From Takifugu bimaculatus (lineage: Eukaryota; Chordata; Actinopteri; Tetraodontiformes; Tetraodontidae), in the NCBI GenBank assembly GCA_004026145.2, contig CP034992.1, forward strand, positions 3,976,931 to 4,040,930: 64,000 bases of DNA. The letters are read 5' to 3'. A program made the translations under genes and the position numbers. Position 1 is the stretch's first letter; every line of letters starts with the position of its first letter. Below the pieces are notes generated by a model. That model was given only the letters and a program-made list of their open reading frames with translations, was not told the origin of the DNA and searched no databases. Positions 1 through 13,088 of this stretch are shown piece after piece.

Positions 1-759
1 AAAAACACCTTTAGAACGGGAAGAAACCCGGAGCAGGACCGGGCGGGTGTGGGGGATGGGTCAGTCAGATAGAGGAGGGGCCACACTTGTACGATCCAGG
101 TAACAGCGTGGAAAGGTGCAACACCTGCAGTATTTTAGAGGTATGCAGCAGCGGCAGGAGAACCGTTGACAGGTCTTGTCTCCACGCCATCAGCGGCCTC
201 CGTCTGCATCACCTGATCAGTTTGAGACGCACCACACGGGTAATGGATGGCGGCGATGACAGCCCAATCACCGCGCCATGCTTTTCTCATCAATCACGAC
301 CTCCTCGGCCTCACTGCCGCTTTGACTTGTTTGTTAAAGCGTCCTCGCTGTCTGCAAAGGTTAAAACCTGGTCGTTTGACTCGGCTCGCCGTTCGTGGGC
401 GGGGCCTGAACTAAAAAGTGCTTTTAAGAGCTGCGGCCATTTCCCTTTTTGGTTTGTTTGGTCGCAGGCGCCATAAAAACTCCGAACCAGTCAATTTGCA
501 TTTAGTGAGCGATAAAGGTGAAGCGAGGGATGGACGGGGGGGTAAAGAAGGACAGAAGACTGAGTGAAAGTAACAGTAAACAGCGGGATGATCGATGAAC
601 GCCTCGACGTGACTCAGCTCTCTGTTGCCAGTCGGCGTTCCTACGGCCGGCCGGCCGCCTCCACGACGAAGACAAACGACCCGGCAATGAAGGAAAATGA
701 GGATTTTATCACCCATTTCCCTCTCACCGTTGCTGGCTCACACTCCTGAGATTGCCAGC

Positions 760-795
760 GTGTGTGCGCGCGTGTGTGTGTGCGTGTGTGTGTGT
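760..795. repeat. (GT)n microsatellite
   Basis: GT array with GC interruptions in upstream intergenic DNA. Confidence 0.85.
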
Positions 796-3399
796 CAGCA
801 GTAGGAAGTTAACCAAATGTGTGTCTCCCTCTCGCGGCTTATGGTCCTGCACTGGCCCAAGGGTGCAGTTTACAGAAATCACTCACTCAGTTGGAGGCTG
901 GTGGAGCCATGCCCAGGGTCCGGAGCACCTATACGTTACCTGTGTGTCTGCAAGTGTGTACGTGCAAAAGAGTGTTTAAAAGGACATTCATCTCTTCCTC
1001 GGATATAATTACGCTGCCCAGGGGCATCCTGGAGTCGCCACGCTCTTCACTTCCTTCTCAGATCCCTCCATCCCTCACTTTCAGCCTCCCTCTGTCACAC
1101 TTTCCACCGACCAAAGGCTGAAATGACGGCAGGAAGTTGTTGTGAGGTTCCCGATCTCGAAGGCGGCTCCTTGTTCTCCGCACACCCCAGCAACCCCTCC
1201 GACAGCGACCCCGCCTCGCGTCTGGAGCTCCGCCTCGGGGGAAATCACGTCTCGCTTCCCCTCAATTCATCCAAAATATGAATCGCTCCCAGATCTGCTC
1301 GCGAACGTAATTAAATACGCAAAATTATTCCGTATTCGGGGGGAGCGTAACTGTTACGGTGGAAGCAGACGACGTTAGCGGGTGTGATCGGGTTTTAATC
1401 CGCGAAAGCTGGAGCCGATAAAGCGCTTTCGCGGCGATACCTGGCAGGAAGCCGCCACCTCAGGGAAGAGCTGGTGTATGACCTCCTGCTCGTGAATCCC
1501 ACGCCCCCGTGGGCTGCTGGGTAATGACACCTGCCCATGTGATGTCTTAAGGGGAAGAGCTTTAGAAAAGGCGTGATTGTCAGGGTCTTGGGTGCAGCGA
1601 CCACGTGAGGCCTCACAGCGAAATATACAAGTCTGCCGCTAACGTGCTAACGTAAGTTTACCTCAAGACCTTCCAGTAACATCTAATGGTAGCAGCCACG
1701 ATCAAAATGCACAATCTGCCCCAAACTAGCATCTTAAATCATGTTTCATTATCAGTAACAAACATACAGACATATGCAGCTAAAAAAAGGTAATCTGATT
1801 ACAACACGTAATTAAATTGAGTACTGTAATTCCATCTGACAACTAGGAGCCTCCGCCTCAAATATGATCTCATGTGCTTGTTTCACCCGGTCTGCTGATG
1901 AAACAGACCAGGCTCCGTTTTTCTGGGCGCGCAGTCAGAAATCATGTCCTGTGGACCCTGGAATTCTATTGTCCCCTGTCCTCACCAGCGCAGCCATCTT
2001 CAGCCTCGCTCAGGGGCATAACGATCATGTGCCGGCCTCCCTCACGCGCACGCAACCGGGCGTAGCTTCGTCTCCGGTCACGAGTCGGTGAAATCGGGCA
2101 TCGCGGCGGGCCGCTGTTATAAAGAAGCCACACATATTCTGACACAAGCCGGGCATTTATCAGCCATAATGTGATTGTGCTGACGTGCCTCCGCTCTCGG
2201 TGGCAGAAGGGGCAGGATGGGCCACATGGTCGGGGGTCGGCCCCTCCCCTGGGCCCTGCTTTTACTCACAGCGGCGCTGGCTGTTGTTTGCTCAAATGTC
2301 ATCTGTCAGGAGAGTCGGGCTGATCACAACTGACCATTCCTGCTTTGAGCGCCGCGCCTCCTGCTCTTCTTCTCCTGTTTTTGTTCACTATCACAAAACA
2401 ACAACAACAATAAAACTAAATACAATTTAAGCTTTGTAGAGTGTAGAGTCTGTAGAGGTGACAGTTTCTAAGCACCTTTACAAACCCAAAGCCTGAACCC
2501 TGAACAAGCTTCAGCAACAAGAACCCCCCCTTCTTTTTAACAGGCAGAAACCTTGAGCAGGGACCAGGCTCAGTGCATCTCTGCCTGCTGTATCCTTTAT
2601 TAAATGGGCAGGTAGAGTTTTACAGCTCGTAAAAGTCTCCGGTAACACCACTAATTGTTCACCTGAATCTAGATCCAGACCAAAGTGGAAGTTGTATCAG
2701 ATGTCAACGGTGTGACCTCGGCCCTGTTGCACACAGCTCGTGTAGTTCCGGGTCTTTGAGATTCAGCCCAGTCCAGCCTGTGTGAGTGGAACCACCTTTA
2801 ATTTCCCTTTTCCTTCAGGCTCAATTTTAATCATTTCCATCCAGGAGTCTTCACCTCCTACTTTATCATCCACCTGCTTCCCCTCCCTCTGTCCGAGCCT
2901 CTCCTGAGAGATCCGTTCCACATTCCTCTCCTCACTTTTTTAACCTCTGCTGTCCCGCTCCTCCCATCCTCGCTCCTGTGGGAAGCTTCCAAACCCAATT
3001 TCAGAGTAATGGTTCATTTTGACCAAGTGTCACGACTCTTTCAACCACAAACTGTCTCCTGAGTGACGGCTCCGGAGATGGAGGGAATGCCAGTCAGATT
3101 GCTGTTGAAGATTAGAGAGGAGAACCAATCTCAGAAAGCAACTGCTTAAATATTCTGCTCAAATTTCTTTCAGGGATGCTGCTGCAAAACTACTTCACAT
3201 TCAGAGTCCACTGGAGACTCTAAAAGCTGGTTCTGGTACGTGCTGATGGGTTGTTCCTAAGGGGGCCGTTTCTAAGGGGGTCGTGTGGCTCTCAAGGGCC
3301 TAAACCAACAATGGTTCTGGAACAACCCAAAAAGTCTGAATGCTTGTTTCCATACTGTTTTTATCCCATATGTGAAATAACTTTGCTGCATTTAAACGC

Positions 3400-3525
3400 T
3401 CCTTGGGGAGAGGTGGGAAGCCACTGTGCACTCCCAGGGGAGCATTTGGGGGTTAAGTGCCAGGGGTTGGAACCAACCACCTTCCGGTCACATGCTTGTG
3501 CGTTCTATAGGCCTCCATTCCCACC
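3400..3525 (-). repeat. Decayed teleost tRNA-derived repeat
   Basis: The + strand reads GGGGAGCATTTGGGGGTTAAGTGCC and soon after GGAACCAACCACCTTCCGGTC. Both phrases, in this order, are typical of the reverse strand of a widespread fish repeat with a tRNA-like promoter, here with an internal deletion between them. It is identified from memory of the family pattern, not by alignment. Confidence 0.5.
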
Positions 3526-4295
3526 TTAAGTTAATTTAGATGCAACAAGTGCACAGTAAAGTTCTGGAAGTTTCTGTCCATGCTTGAGTTTGGCCTTGTA
3601 TTTAGAGAGTGTGCTAGAATTGGCGGCATCTAGTGGTGAGAATAAGCATTGCAACAATTACCAGCCCTGCCAGGCTGGGCGGGAGGGGGAGGTTAGCTCC
3701 CAGAGGACATAAATATCCTGTTTGTCCATTTGAGGCTGCTGTAGAAAAATGGCAGAGCAACACTGTAGCGCCAGCAGAAGTGGAACCTCCTACGAGAACA
3801 AAAACGGTTCCAGCTTTTGTTGGACCGTGACGAAGGAGGCGACGCTTCACATGTAGCTGAGAGGCAGAGCAGGGGCGGGATGATGCTAGAACCACTGCCT
3901 AAAAGAGCCCCATCCAGGCCAAGAGAAATCCATTCTTTTATCTCCGTCTCTCAGGACACACTGGCCGTGTCTGTTTGCTCCAGAGAGTCCCGTCCTCATC
4001 AGGCTGCTCTACCTTCCCCTCTTCTTCCCCACCTTCCCCTCCCCCACCACCACTTTGCTGGGTTCAGTTCTTGACAAGGCCCGACATCCTGCTTGTTGCT
4101 AAATGAATAATACATGCAACACTGTGACACAGAGATAACAACTGGTGACAGTAAAAAAGACACGAGTTTCGGAGCTTAGAGTCCTTTTTTTTTTTTTGTG
4201 GACCGTAGCTAAACTCGTGTGTGACGGTAGATTCGAACTGTGTTGCGTTCACACTCTGAAGTTGCTGGTTCCATTCCAGTAAGGGAGGCGGGGTT

Positions 4296-4306
4296 GGGGG
4301 GGGGGG
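4296..4306. repeat. Poly-G run (11)
   Basis: Uninterrupted G11 beside further short G runs, with G-quadruplex potential. Confidence 0.9.
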
Positions 4307-5345
4307 TTGCCCGTATGAATTCCACGTCTTTGTGTGTCAGTCACAGCGCCGGCTCTCGCCATGTTTTCCAGGCCCCCCCGTTAGTTCCCTGTAACTGTGT
4401 CTGCCCTACATTTTATCATCTCCTCTTACCCCGAACAGCCCGAGATCAAAGCCGTGTGCCAGGAGCCAGCCGAACACGCATGCATTATCAATCATGTGTG
4501 CGGCTTTGTGTCGCGCAGGAAAAAAAATAAAAAATCCTGTTGAGTGCAGATCAAAGGGAAAAGGTCATCAAAGGGAGAATAATTTCCAACTTGTACGGGG
4601 TGGGTTGACATGTACACAAACACAAGAGGCTCGGACGGACCTTTTAGTGGCTCGGCCGTGCGCTGTTGTTCGTGTTTGTGCGCTTGCAACAACAGGAAGT
4701 GTGACCGGGAACATTTGGTGTAATTGGTCGCCCGACCCTGGATTTAGACATCTGAAATGTACGCGCTATACTTCAGAGAGCTTATTATTTCTCTCTCCTC
4801 CCTCTCTCTCTTTTCCCAAGACAAGGAATTCCTTGCAAAAGCTCGATATGTTATCTCAAAGCGCACACGCAGAGTCTGATGAGCCCCGAAAAAATAAAAA
4901 TGCCGAATTACAGAGAGCTGTATTCTCGCTATTTCCACGTTTATTAGGAAACAGGGGGCGGACGGATGGAGCGGCGAGGGACGGGAGTTTGGGCGGGAAG
5001 GCAAATGGGGTTTGGCGTTGAGTGACTTTTTCGGGGATGGATGGAAGCGGTTGAAGCTGGTGCGGAGCGCCGACTCAGCGTCGTCCATCGCTCCAGGTGC
5101 GGCGGAGGCGCCGACACCTGAGACAGGAGGCTGCTGATTGATGCACTTTGACTTCCAGCTTTGCGCGTTCGACGAGCAGCTCAGGAACGTGTCTGTGCAG
5201 CCCTGTGGCAGACGTGCACCAACGTGCACGGCCACTTTGTTTCCAGGTACTTAAAAGTGAGGTCAGTCATGTCTTTAACCTTGAACGATGGCTGCACCTG
5301 ACCCAGATGAATGACTGTCATTTGTATCCAACACTCTCTCCCTCT

Positions 5346-5385
<40 letters not shown>

Positions 5386-5394
5386 AACACACAC
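5346..5394. repeat. (CA)n microsatellite
   Basis: CA array of about 49 bases with two CAAA interruptions. Confidence 0.95.
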
Positions 5395-6206
5395 GAGAGG
5401 ACTTTGCAGACTTAGGGGACGTGGTTTGACCTCTGAGGAACACCACATGGGTTAAATCAGGTCATCAATAAAGATTAAGAACTATGTTGACTAAACTGAC
5501 TAATTAAACTAATGGAGTTTTCCTACCCCCCACCGAGCCTGTCCACCTGTGTCATGACCCTAATGTAAATCAGTGTTGAGCGCTGAGATGCAGGAGGTAA
5601 ATAAATATCGTGACATTCAGGAAAGTCAGTAAAATGGAGGATCCCTCCCCAGGCAGACGAGCCTGAAGCCGGGAACAGATGTCACAGCAGAACCTCGCAT
5701 GCTTCAGATGGCACAGCGGCTCAGCACCTACACGAGATGCATCTTGGGAAGGCGTGCAGCTGCACGACAGCCCTCTGCCTTTAAACACGGATCAGGAGCT
5801 CAGCTGCGCTCGCCGCTCCGCGCCACAGTCCCTCTGATTGCATCTCTGCAGTTGTTTGATTTCTCTCTCGCGAGCGCGCACAAATCTGCGTCCCCGACTT
5901 GCCTCCCTCGTCCCCAGCGCCTCCTAATCGCTTGTTTCTCCCTCTCTTTTTCTCTTCTGGCCCTCGCTCTTTCGTTCTCACCTCCTCTTCAGCCTGAGAA
6001 TCCGTCGAGGATTCACCACAATAGAGTTGTAGACTGGATTAAGCCGTGCGGTGTCTGATGGAGGGGGTGTGGGGGAGGGAAATCAATGGGCAGATGTGAT
6101 TTCCTAAGCCACTAAACATCCTCTGACACACAGACCAATTAGCTGTGTCAAATGGGGATAACTTTACTATGTGAACGAGGTCATTAGATAAGTATGTTTG
6201 TAGCTG

Positions 6207-6207
6207 C

Positions 6208-6242
<35 letters not shown>

Positions 6243-6255
6243 GGAGGGAGGGAGG
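6207..6255. repeat. Compound (GT)n(GA)n(GGGA)n repeat
   Basis: A GT array passes directly into GA and then GGGA units. Confidence 0.95.
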
Positions 6256-6612
6256 CTATGAGATGGAGAGGTTTCTGAATAGAGCTCGGTGTAATTCCTT
6301 TGTCTTGATTACCTGCCTGCATTTCACACGAGCGTCGGGGATCCTATCTTGTCGCCCTCGTTCATTTTCCAGAAATGAATCCAGAAGCAATTTCTGCCTC
6401 GCGCGGCGAGTAAACACAGTTAGAGGAGGCTCGGCTGGTTTGTACCGACGCCTCAGTACACCCACGGCTTTTCATTCCTGTCCTTTCCTGTCACACCTAC
6501 GCTCGCGGAGGGAGGGAGGGAGAATGAAGGACAGGGTGAATTGTTTCATTTCATTCTTTGAGCTCAAATGGAACAAACCCTCTTCACATTTCACTGTTTT
6601 TAATTGGTTTGA

Positions 6613-6620
6613 TGACGTCA
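6613..6620. promoter_or_regulatory. Palindromic CRE (TGACGTCA)
   Basis: A full 8-base cAMP-response element, followed at once by a second half site (ACGTCA). It is upstream of plxna1 by about 6 kb. One perfect copy is expected by chance about every 65 kb, so function is unproven. Confidence 0.25.
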
Positions 6621-7358
6621 ACGTCACTCTCACTCGTTGGACCTTAAAGAACGCCCCCGAAGAAGCCAAGCACATCCATTTCTCACCTGGACCAGATTAG
6701 CTCGTTCCTCCTGACTGGAAATCAAGTAAATCCTCTGGTGGAGAGTATTTTCCACTGGAATTATGGCTACCTGTTGCCTGGGGCTAAGATATGGTGGCTG
6801 AAAACACGGAGCAGTGTCCCTGATAAAAGGGCCCCTGGGGACACTCAAAACTTCTTAAGAGCCACTGGAAGGGAATTAAGTCAAAGCAATGAACTTTACC
6901 ACGGCTTCCAAAGCTTCTTTAATACCACAAACCGGCCAGGACGCAGCGAGTAAACACCGCCATCACTGATCTTTTTCCCTTCCTTCCTCTTTTAGAATTC
7001 CATAGGCTGAGTTTTATTCTGCAGGATGGCTGTGCAGGAATCCCAATCTGAGATCTGTTTCATATGTCTGCAAAGGATTTCACCACCTCTTTAGAGCAGT
7101 TTTAGTCTTTTCAAGCTGGAATTGTGTCGGATTCACCGGGACATGACAGGAGATCGGAGAGACGTTGGTGTTCGCTTTCATCCCAAGTGAAACGAGGCCG
7201 TTCATTTCAACAGGGTTCCTGAATGCAGCCGACTCTGGCGCATCTTCAACAGCCCTGAGACGCTTCCAGAATTAGGATTTCTGAAATATAACCTGGTGAG
7301 ACATTTCAGAACTTGTTTATTTGGTCATGGTTAAGGAAGCGAGGCACAAACAGCTTCT

Positions 7359-7380
7359 GGGGGGGGGGGGGGGGGGGGGG
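7359..7380. repeat. Poly-G run (22)
   Basis: Twenty-two consecutive G on the + strand; length is prone to sequencing error. Confidence 0.95.
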
Positions 7381-7862
7381 AGTTGCAGCAAAATGCTTGA
7401 ATCAATGTAGAAAAAGCTCCCAATTTCAGTGGGTTCGATCAGTCACTGTCAGCGTTGGTCTATGTAACACTTTAAAGTCACAAAGTGCTAACTTATATTG
7501 GAAAATGTACAACAAAATGAACGCTAAAAGCAAGTCTGTCATCTCCGTCTGCCGTTTTAGCCAATAAGCAACACGGTAATTGCATAAATCCCCGTTTGGA
7601 GCTTCCTGGAACGGCCGCTGCAGCCGGAGACTCATCAGCGAGCTGTGAAGAGGTGCCGCAACAGGTCGCATTGTTTAGCATTTAAATAACTTGTTGTCCC
7701 TCTATCTCCTCCTGCAGGAAAATTGCACTGCCAGGCACATCTTGGCGTCCCAGCCTATCGTGGTTTTCCTGCAGGCCCTGGATGAGCTCGGCTGACTGAC
7801 TCCAGGACAGCTGTGAGTTAGGGGCCGTTCAGCACTCTGTCAGGGAGGCACCGGACTGAGCG

Positions 7863-7880
7863 CCCCCCCCCCCCCCCCCC
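7863..7880. repeat. Poly-C run (18)
   Basis: Eighteen consecutive C, 480 bases after the G22 run and in the opposite sense, so the two could pair as a GC-only stem. Confidence 0.95.
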
Positions 7881-7978
7881 TCCCCAAGGTCCAGTAAGTA
7901 AATAAATCCAAAATCCTCTGAGGACTTTTGATTTGACTGATTGCGTCCGTCATGAGGTCATCTAGCTTTGAATGGAAT

Positions 7979-8226
7979 GTCCTCCTCCTCCTCCTCCTCC
8001 TCCTCGTCCTCCTCCTCATCCTCGTCCTCCTCGTCCTCGTCCTCCTCCTCCTCCTCCTCCTCTTCCTCCTCCTCGTCCTCCTCCTGTTCCTGCTCCTCTT
8101 CCTCCTCCTCATCCTCCTCCTGTTCCTGCTCCTCCTGCTCCTCCTCCTCCTGCTCCTCCTCGTCCTCCTCCTGTCCTCCTGTTCCTGCTCCTCCTGCTCC
8201 TCCTCCCCCCCCTCCTGCTCCTCCAT
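7979..8226. repeat. (TCC)n polypyrimidine block
   Basis: About 248 bases of TCC units with GTC, ATC, TTC and TGC variants and almost no purines on the + strand. All frames are open and give poly-Ser/Pro/Leu, or Glu/Gly/Arg on the other strand. These long open frames are artefacts of the repeat. The mirror-like polypyrimidine strand can form triplex DNA. Confidence 0.95.
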
Positions 8227-8330
8227 GGATGCTCCAGTGCCTGGAACACACACACCTGAAGACAAACTTTAATATTTAGTGCCTGTTCCTTCCTTCTGCG
8301 GAGCAGCCGTGTGTGATCTATAACCCTCGT

Positions 8331-8344
8331 GGTGCCATGGCAAC
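8331..8344 (+). promoter_or_regulatory. Imperfect RFX X-box-like site
   Basis: GGTGCCATGGCAAC has a perfect right half site and one mismatch in the left. It sits in unremarkable intergenic sequence just after the TCC-repeat block, so support is weak. Confidence 0.25.
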
Positions 8345-11300
8345 TAAGAAATGAAGAGGTGAGTTTACAGCAGGAACTCCATGAAAGAGCTTTTTTTGTT
8401 CTGCCGGCGTTATCGCGGTACCTGCTGCAGACCGCATCGATCCCCGGCGGCCGCGTCACCTCTTTGATTCCCTTCGCGGAATAACAGGAATAAGGAAAGA
8501 GACTCAACGTCTGCTACACTGCCCCAGATTCTGCGTTTGTGGAATTCATTCGAGCCTGAGCTGCCTGTGACTCCGGCGCGGCTCGGCCTCCGTCCACAGG
8601 CGCTCGGGCTGCCTCCACCTTCTCAATAATTCAGCAGAAAGTGGAGACGTCACCCCTGGTATAATTACCTGCGCGGCGCTGACACGCTCCTCTGTCAAGG
8701 ACGAGAGGGGCCCGAGCTTTAGAGTCCCGAGGAGGGCCGGGGGACCTGGCAGCAGCCGGGCTGTGAGTGGCAACAGCCTCGGATAAACACGCTGATGAAA
8801 CTGCAGGTAATGCAGCGCCGCAGAAGGAACGCAGCGGCCTTTCTGAGCGCCGCTCCGCTCCGTCTTGGCGGTCAAGAGGCAAAACAATCCATCAGAGATG
8901 TGTGTGAGTGTGTGTGTGTGTAATGTGATTACAGCTCTGAGAGCGGCCCGGATGCCAGACCTCCATCATAAACACCAGGAACTTCCTGCCCAGACAAAGC
9001 TGAAGCCAAGATATGAAGAAAACAGAGCTGAAGCCTGGCGCGGAGCAACGGCTCGGCACCGGACGGGCAGGACGGTGGCCGATCGCTGGACACGGATGTT
9101 GGGATGCACCGGATCTGGACCAGAACGTCCCCGAGAGCAGGAGCGTCTTTGATGTAAAAGCCCTTCAGAGACCACCAAGAGGATTCACAATCACTTTCAT
9201 TGATGTTTTCATGCATCTGTGGGGGGGTTTTTCTTTCATATTCTCAGCTCGACAGAAGTCTTGTTTTCCTTCCTCTGTCCTTATTGTCCCGAGGAAAACA
9301 ATCGATGAGGGAAAAAACAAAAACATGGAATATTTTGACCTCAAACGCCCAGTCATCCCCTCCCTCACAGCCTGGTGAGGAAAGGCCACGTGCACGTGTG
9401 ATGGCGCCCTGACATAAACAACCTGCTCATTAGGTGCCGATTTGGCCTGATCGCAGTGTTTTCGTCACACATCATCAACCTGCGCCGCTAATTAACCTTG
9501 ACGCTCTGACCAACTTATTCCATCAATCAGTCCAGGTGCTTGAATTCCATGAAATGCTTCACTTAATGCCTGTTTTGACAGCCCGACCGTACGCGCGGCC
9601 TTCTTGTGGCACCTGTCGAGGAGGACGCCACGGCCCAGAGGAGGAGGTGACGCGGCTGAGGAGCTCCGCTGAAGACAGGTGATTCACGTCTAATGGATGT
9701 TAAAGCGGCGGACATGACTGAGGATCTCCCCGGTGGTGTACGCTTACAGTTAATTGATAACTGGGGTCTGTGAAGAGATGCACATTAAATCACGGCCAAC
9801 GAGCCCGCCTATGAGGCTCTGGCAATTTAAGGAACAAGTCTCCAGAGTCTCTTTAGGCTTCCCACAACTGAAATGTACTTTGGATGAATAATTAACCCAC
9901 ATTACGTGGAGATGTTTCCTTTTCCGATACGAGGTATGTGGAATGCTCAGGGTTCCGGAAGGCTTCCATCTGCTCCACCTCAGCTTCTGAGTGTTGCCTT
10001 CCGTGGTCAGAGATTGTTTAAAGCCATCTGGACATTAATGACTTAATAACTCTTTGCTGCTCTCTGCTGTGGACATCTGTCACCTTATTGACGTTTGTCC
10101 TGCAGCAGATGAACAAAGACTGCTAACTTGTGGTAAAGTAATGACTTTAATGAGGAACTTTGATCTGTCCATTTCCTGGGTTGCTGAGGGCTGTCCCGGT
10201 CCACCCCGATCGGGTCGCCGGCCACAGGCGGCACCGAGGGTCAAGAGCATTATAAGCTAATTGACTAACGATTCATCTGTGCAGCTGAAGCACCACCGAC
10301 TGGCCCAGAAATGAAGAGGTGCGCTAATCTTTGGTGTTTCGTTGGGCATTTTCAACCCCTCCGCGGAGCAAACAGCATTTTGCAGCCTTGACTCGTGCAT
10401 ACTTCATCTGTAAACAAACATCCCAAGCCCTTATCTGATCTGAGCCGTCTGTCGGCGACGCGCACAGATGGCGCCGCTCCATTAAGGGTCTCAGATCCTG
10501 AGAGGTGAAATGGGATTAGAGTGACTGTGCAAACAGATCAGACAGGTTTAGCCAGATGATATCCTGAAACTGTCCTGCGGAGCACTTCCCAGCCGTCCTG
10601 TTGTTGGCTAATTAACGGCCGATTACCTGTTCGGTCGGAGCCACGCCACCTCAGGTTAGCGAGACGGCTCCATTTCACCTGATGACTCAAATCTGATTAG
10701 AATCTGTGCAAAACCTTGCGTAGATCCTTCTAAAGGTTTATGAGGCCTAAAGGTTTTAAGAATTAAAGTATTAGTTTTGAAAGTTTTTAAGTTGTAGAAA
10801 CCAGAGCTAACCAATCTCTGATAACACACAATAACATTAGCATGCTACTGGCTAATACAGGCCCTCCTCTACTAGCACTGTCCTTTTCTTCTTCCAGGAC
10901 AGGTATTCACTCCTGCCAAGCTGTTGACTCACTCCGAGCTGCAGCCAGACCTCGCACGCTGGATGCTCAGCGATGCGTGCGGAAGGATGGAATCGTGCTC
11001 GCCCACAGCTCTTGACTGTCTGCTACACCTAAAATGTGGTTCTGAAGATAAAAATCTCGGCACCTGGACTTTACAGCCAAACTTGAGTTTGTGTTCGTCT
11101 CAGACTATAAAACGGTCCTGAAGTGGAACGGGCCCGACGCGAGCCGCGCCGGGTCAAAGCTAATCGATGCGTCGGTGTTTCATTGTGAGATGGGGAACGG
11201 CTTTGTCCGGAGGCCTTTCACGTGGTAACTGAGGCTAATCTCTGATTATTACTATGGCCAAACCAACCATTTCTAATTGCAAACAGTGAGCGTTTGAGAA

Positions 11301-11430
11301 TCACTGCAAGCCGGGCGGTGCCATGGACTCAGGGGAAATTTTCTGGCAGGCGCAGAAATTCAGCTCTTTTATTCGCATAACACGCACTTGTTTTTTTTTT
11401 TTTTATCTTTCCTGATTTAAAAGAAGAGAA

Positions 11431-11467
11431 CACCCCCCCACACACACACACACAGACACACACACAG
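11431..11467. repeat. C-run and (CA)n microsatellite
   Basis: A short C run leads into a CA array interrupted by CAGA. A T-run (11391-11404) lies just upstream. Confidence 0.85.
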
Positions 11468-12883
11468 TGTAGGAGCTTCTTGCCCCCTTCACCTCGGCCC
11501 TGCAGCTCTCCACTTTACTAACCTGAGACGCTGACATGTTTTTCCAAACCTTGCATCCAGTTTACGCCCCGGGTGACGGCGGGTGGCCCAAATATTACCC
11601 GTCGTTCTGTTGCAGATGATCAGGAAGAATTAAAAGTTGTCCGCATGGCCTTTGGGGCGCAGCTTTATATCCAGGATCTGTCTTCCGAGTGACATTCACT
11701 GTACGTTAGTGTGAACGTGTCGGCTGATAGGACACGACAGAGGGGCCCGGGGCCTCCTCATTTAATTAGGAGCCCGACTTGTTTGACTCACGACTAAACC
11801 TGTCTCTCATTGTCTGAGGGCAACGTCTATTTTAATCCTCAATTACAGGAAGTATTCTCTTCGATGTTTTCCTGCGACGTCATGGCCCCACTCTGTCTTA
11901 CAGTACCTTCTGATGTTTCCTGTAAATGCTCGAACTCACCCGCTGGCGTTAGCAAACCTAAAAACCGAAACGTCATCATTCGCTTCAGGACAAATGATAT
12001 TTGCAGGTAAGATTTGTCTATGGTTTTGTTTTCATGTTGAAGTCTCCCTGAACTTCCTGCTATCATGTGAGGGTTTCTGCTTTGTTCCTGCAGACAGCAG
12101 CGTTCTGCAGTAAATAAACACACAGTTTTCTTTTCTCGTAATTTTGTGTCTTTGATTCTGTTTTTCTCTTGGATGTAAAGGTGCAAAAGCAGAATTATAT
12201 CTTCTCTTTTTTATGATATTACAAAGACTTTTTTTTTCACGAGAGGAAAAAGAAGAAACAATCTAAACAGAGACAGGATGCTTCCGTTAGGCGTGAGAAA
12301 CTATTGTTTTTTGCATTAAATGATCTTTTTCCTGAGGCTGTCACTCCCTCTGTCCAAGCATTATTTGCTGGCATGGACCGTGGGCTTGATGTAAGGACAC
12401 AGATTTGACTGCGGTATGTAAAACACGGAAATTTCAAGAAAATAAAATGAGGAACGGCAATTTTCAGAACTCAACAGTGATCAAAAAGCCATCTTTTTTT
12501 CAACCTGCTATGATGAATTTCAACAATATGGCCATGAATTAAAAGCTGGGGCACATTATCAAGTATATATCTTTCGTTGTATGTGTTCTTTGTTTCAAAT
12601 ATATATGCCAGTAGGAATCTCTGTGCCTGTGAACAAATATATACCTTAACATATGCTTTATTTTCATTTGTCCACTTTGTCGAAGGCCTCTTGGAACATA
12701 TAAAACAGGATACAAAGGTCAATAAAGAAACACACATTTAAAATTATTAATTCAAATCTTTAATTTAAGTAGTATCTATAATAATTGTGCAGCAGTGGAC
12801 GAGTTTAAAGTACCTAAACTAGGGGAAATCTTGTCTGACCGCTGACTCTCACTCGTCCTCCCGCTTGGAGCGTGAGCCGGAGC

Positions 12884-12895
12884 GAGGGCGCCCTC
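12884..12895. promoter_or_regulatory. Perfect 12-bp GC palindrome in promoter block
   Basis: GAGGGCGCCCTC is its own reverse complement. Read on the minus strand with its flank it gives AGAGGGCGC, which resembles the core of the CTCF consensus. A dimeric GC-box-type factor site is equally possible. Binding is not demonstrated by sequence. Confidence 0.3.
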
Positions 12896-13088
12896 TATGA
12901 GCGCGGTGTGGTACTGCAGCGGCGGATGGCCTCCCTTCTCCTCCCCGCGTCTCTCTCTCCCTCCCTCCCCCGGTCGGAGTTGCATTCCTCTCCTCTCCTC
13001 CCCATTCACACGCAGGGAGCCGTCGGAGAGAAAGCACCGCCGCTCCGCGACCCGTGTGGAATGCCCCCAAGTTTTGGAATTTAAAACC

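Larger units (their letters stand above)
1..12839. other. Intergenic region upstream of plxna1
   Basis: No exon of a known protein is recognisable on either strand. Open frames here are short or fall in low-complexity sequence. The region contains microsatellites, two long G/C homopolymers, a TCC-repeat block near 8 kb and a decayed fish tRNA-like repeat near 3.4 kb, all listed separately. The last 600 bases (about 12200-12800) are clearly AT-rich and change abruptly to GC-rich sequence at about 12840. Many short TAATTA-like and homeobox-type words occur, and conserved enhancers would be plausible beside an axon-guidance gene, but sequence alone does not show them. Confidence 0.7.

Noticed and set aside
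4200..4285. tRNA-like pattern (TAGCTAAACTCG and GGTTCCATTCC)
   Set aside because: A-box to B-box distance is too long and the cloverleaf stems do not form; at most a very decayed SINE.
7840..8507. Several open frames on both strands (poly-Ser, poly-Leu, Glu- and Arg-rich)
   Set aside because: All arise from the TCC repeat, and every frame is open for the same reason.
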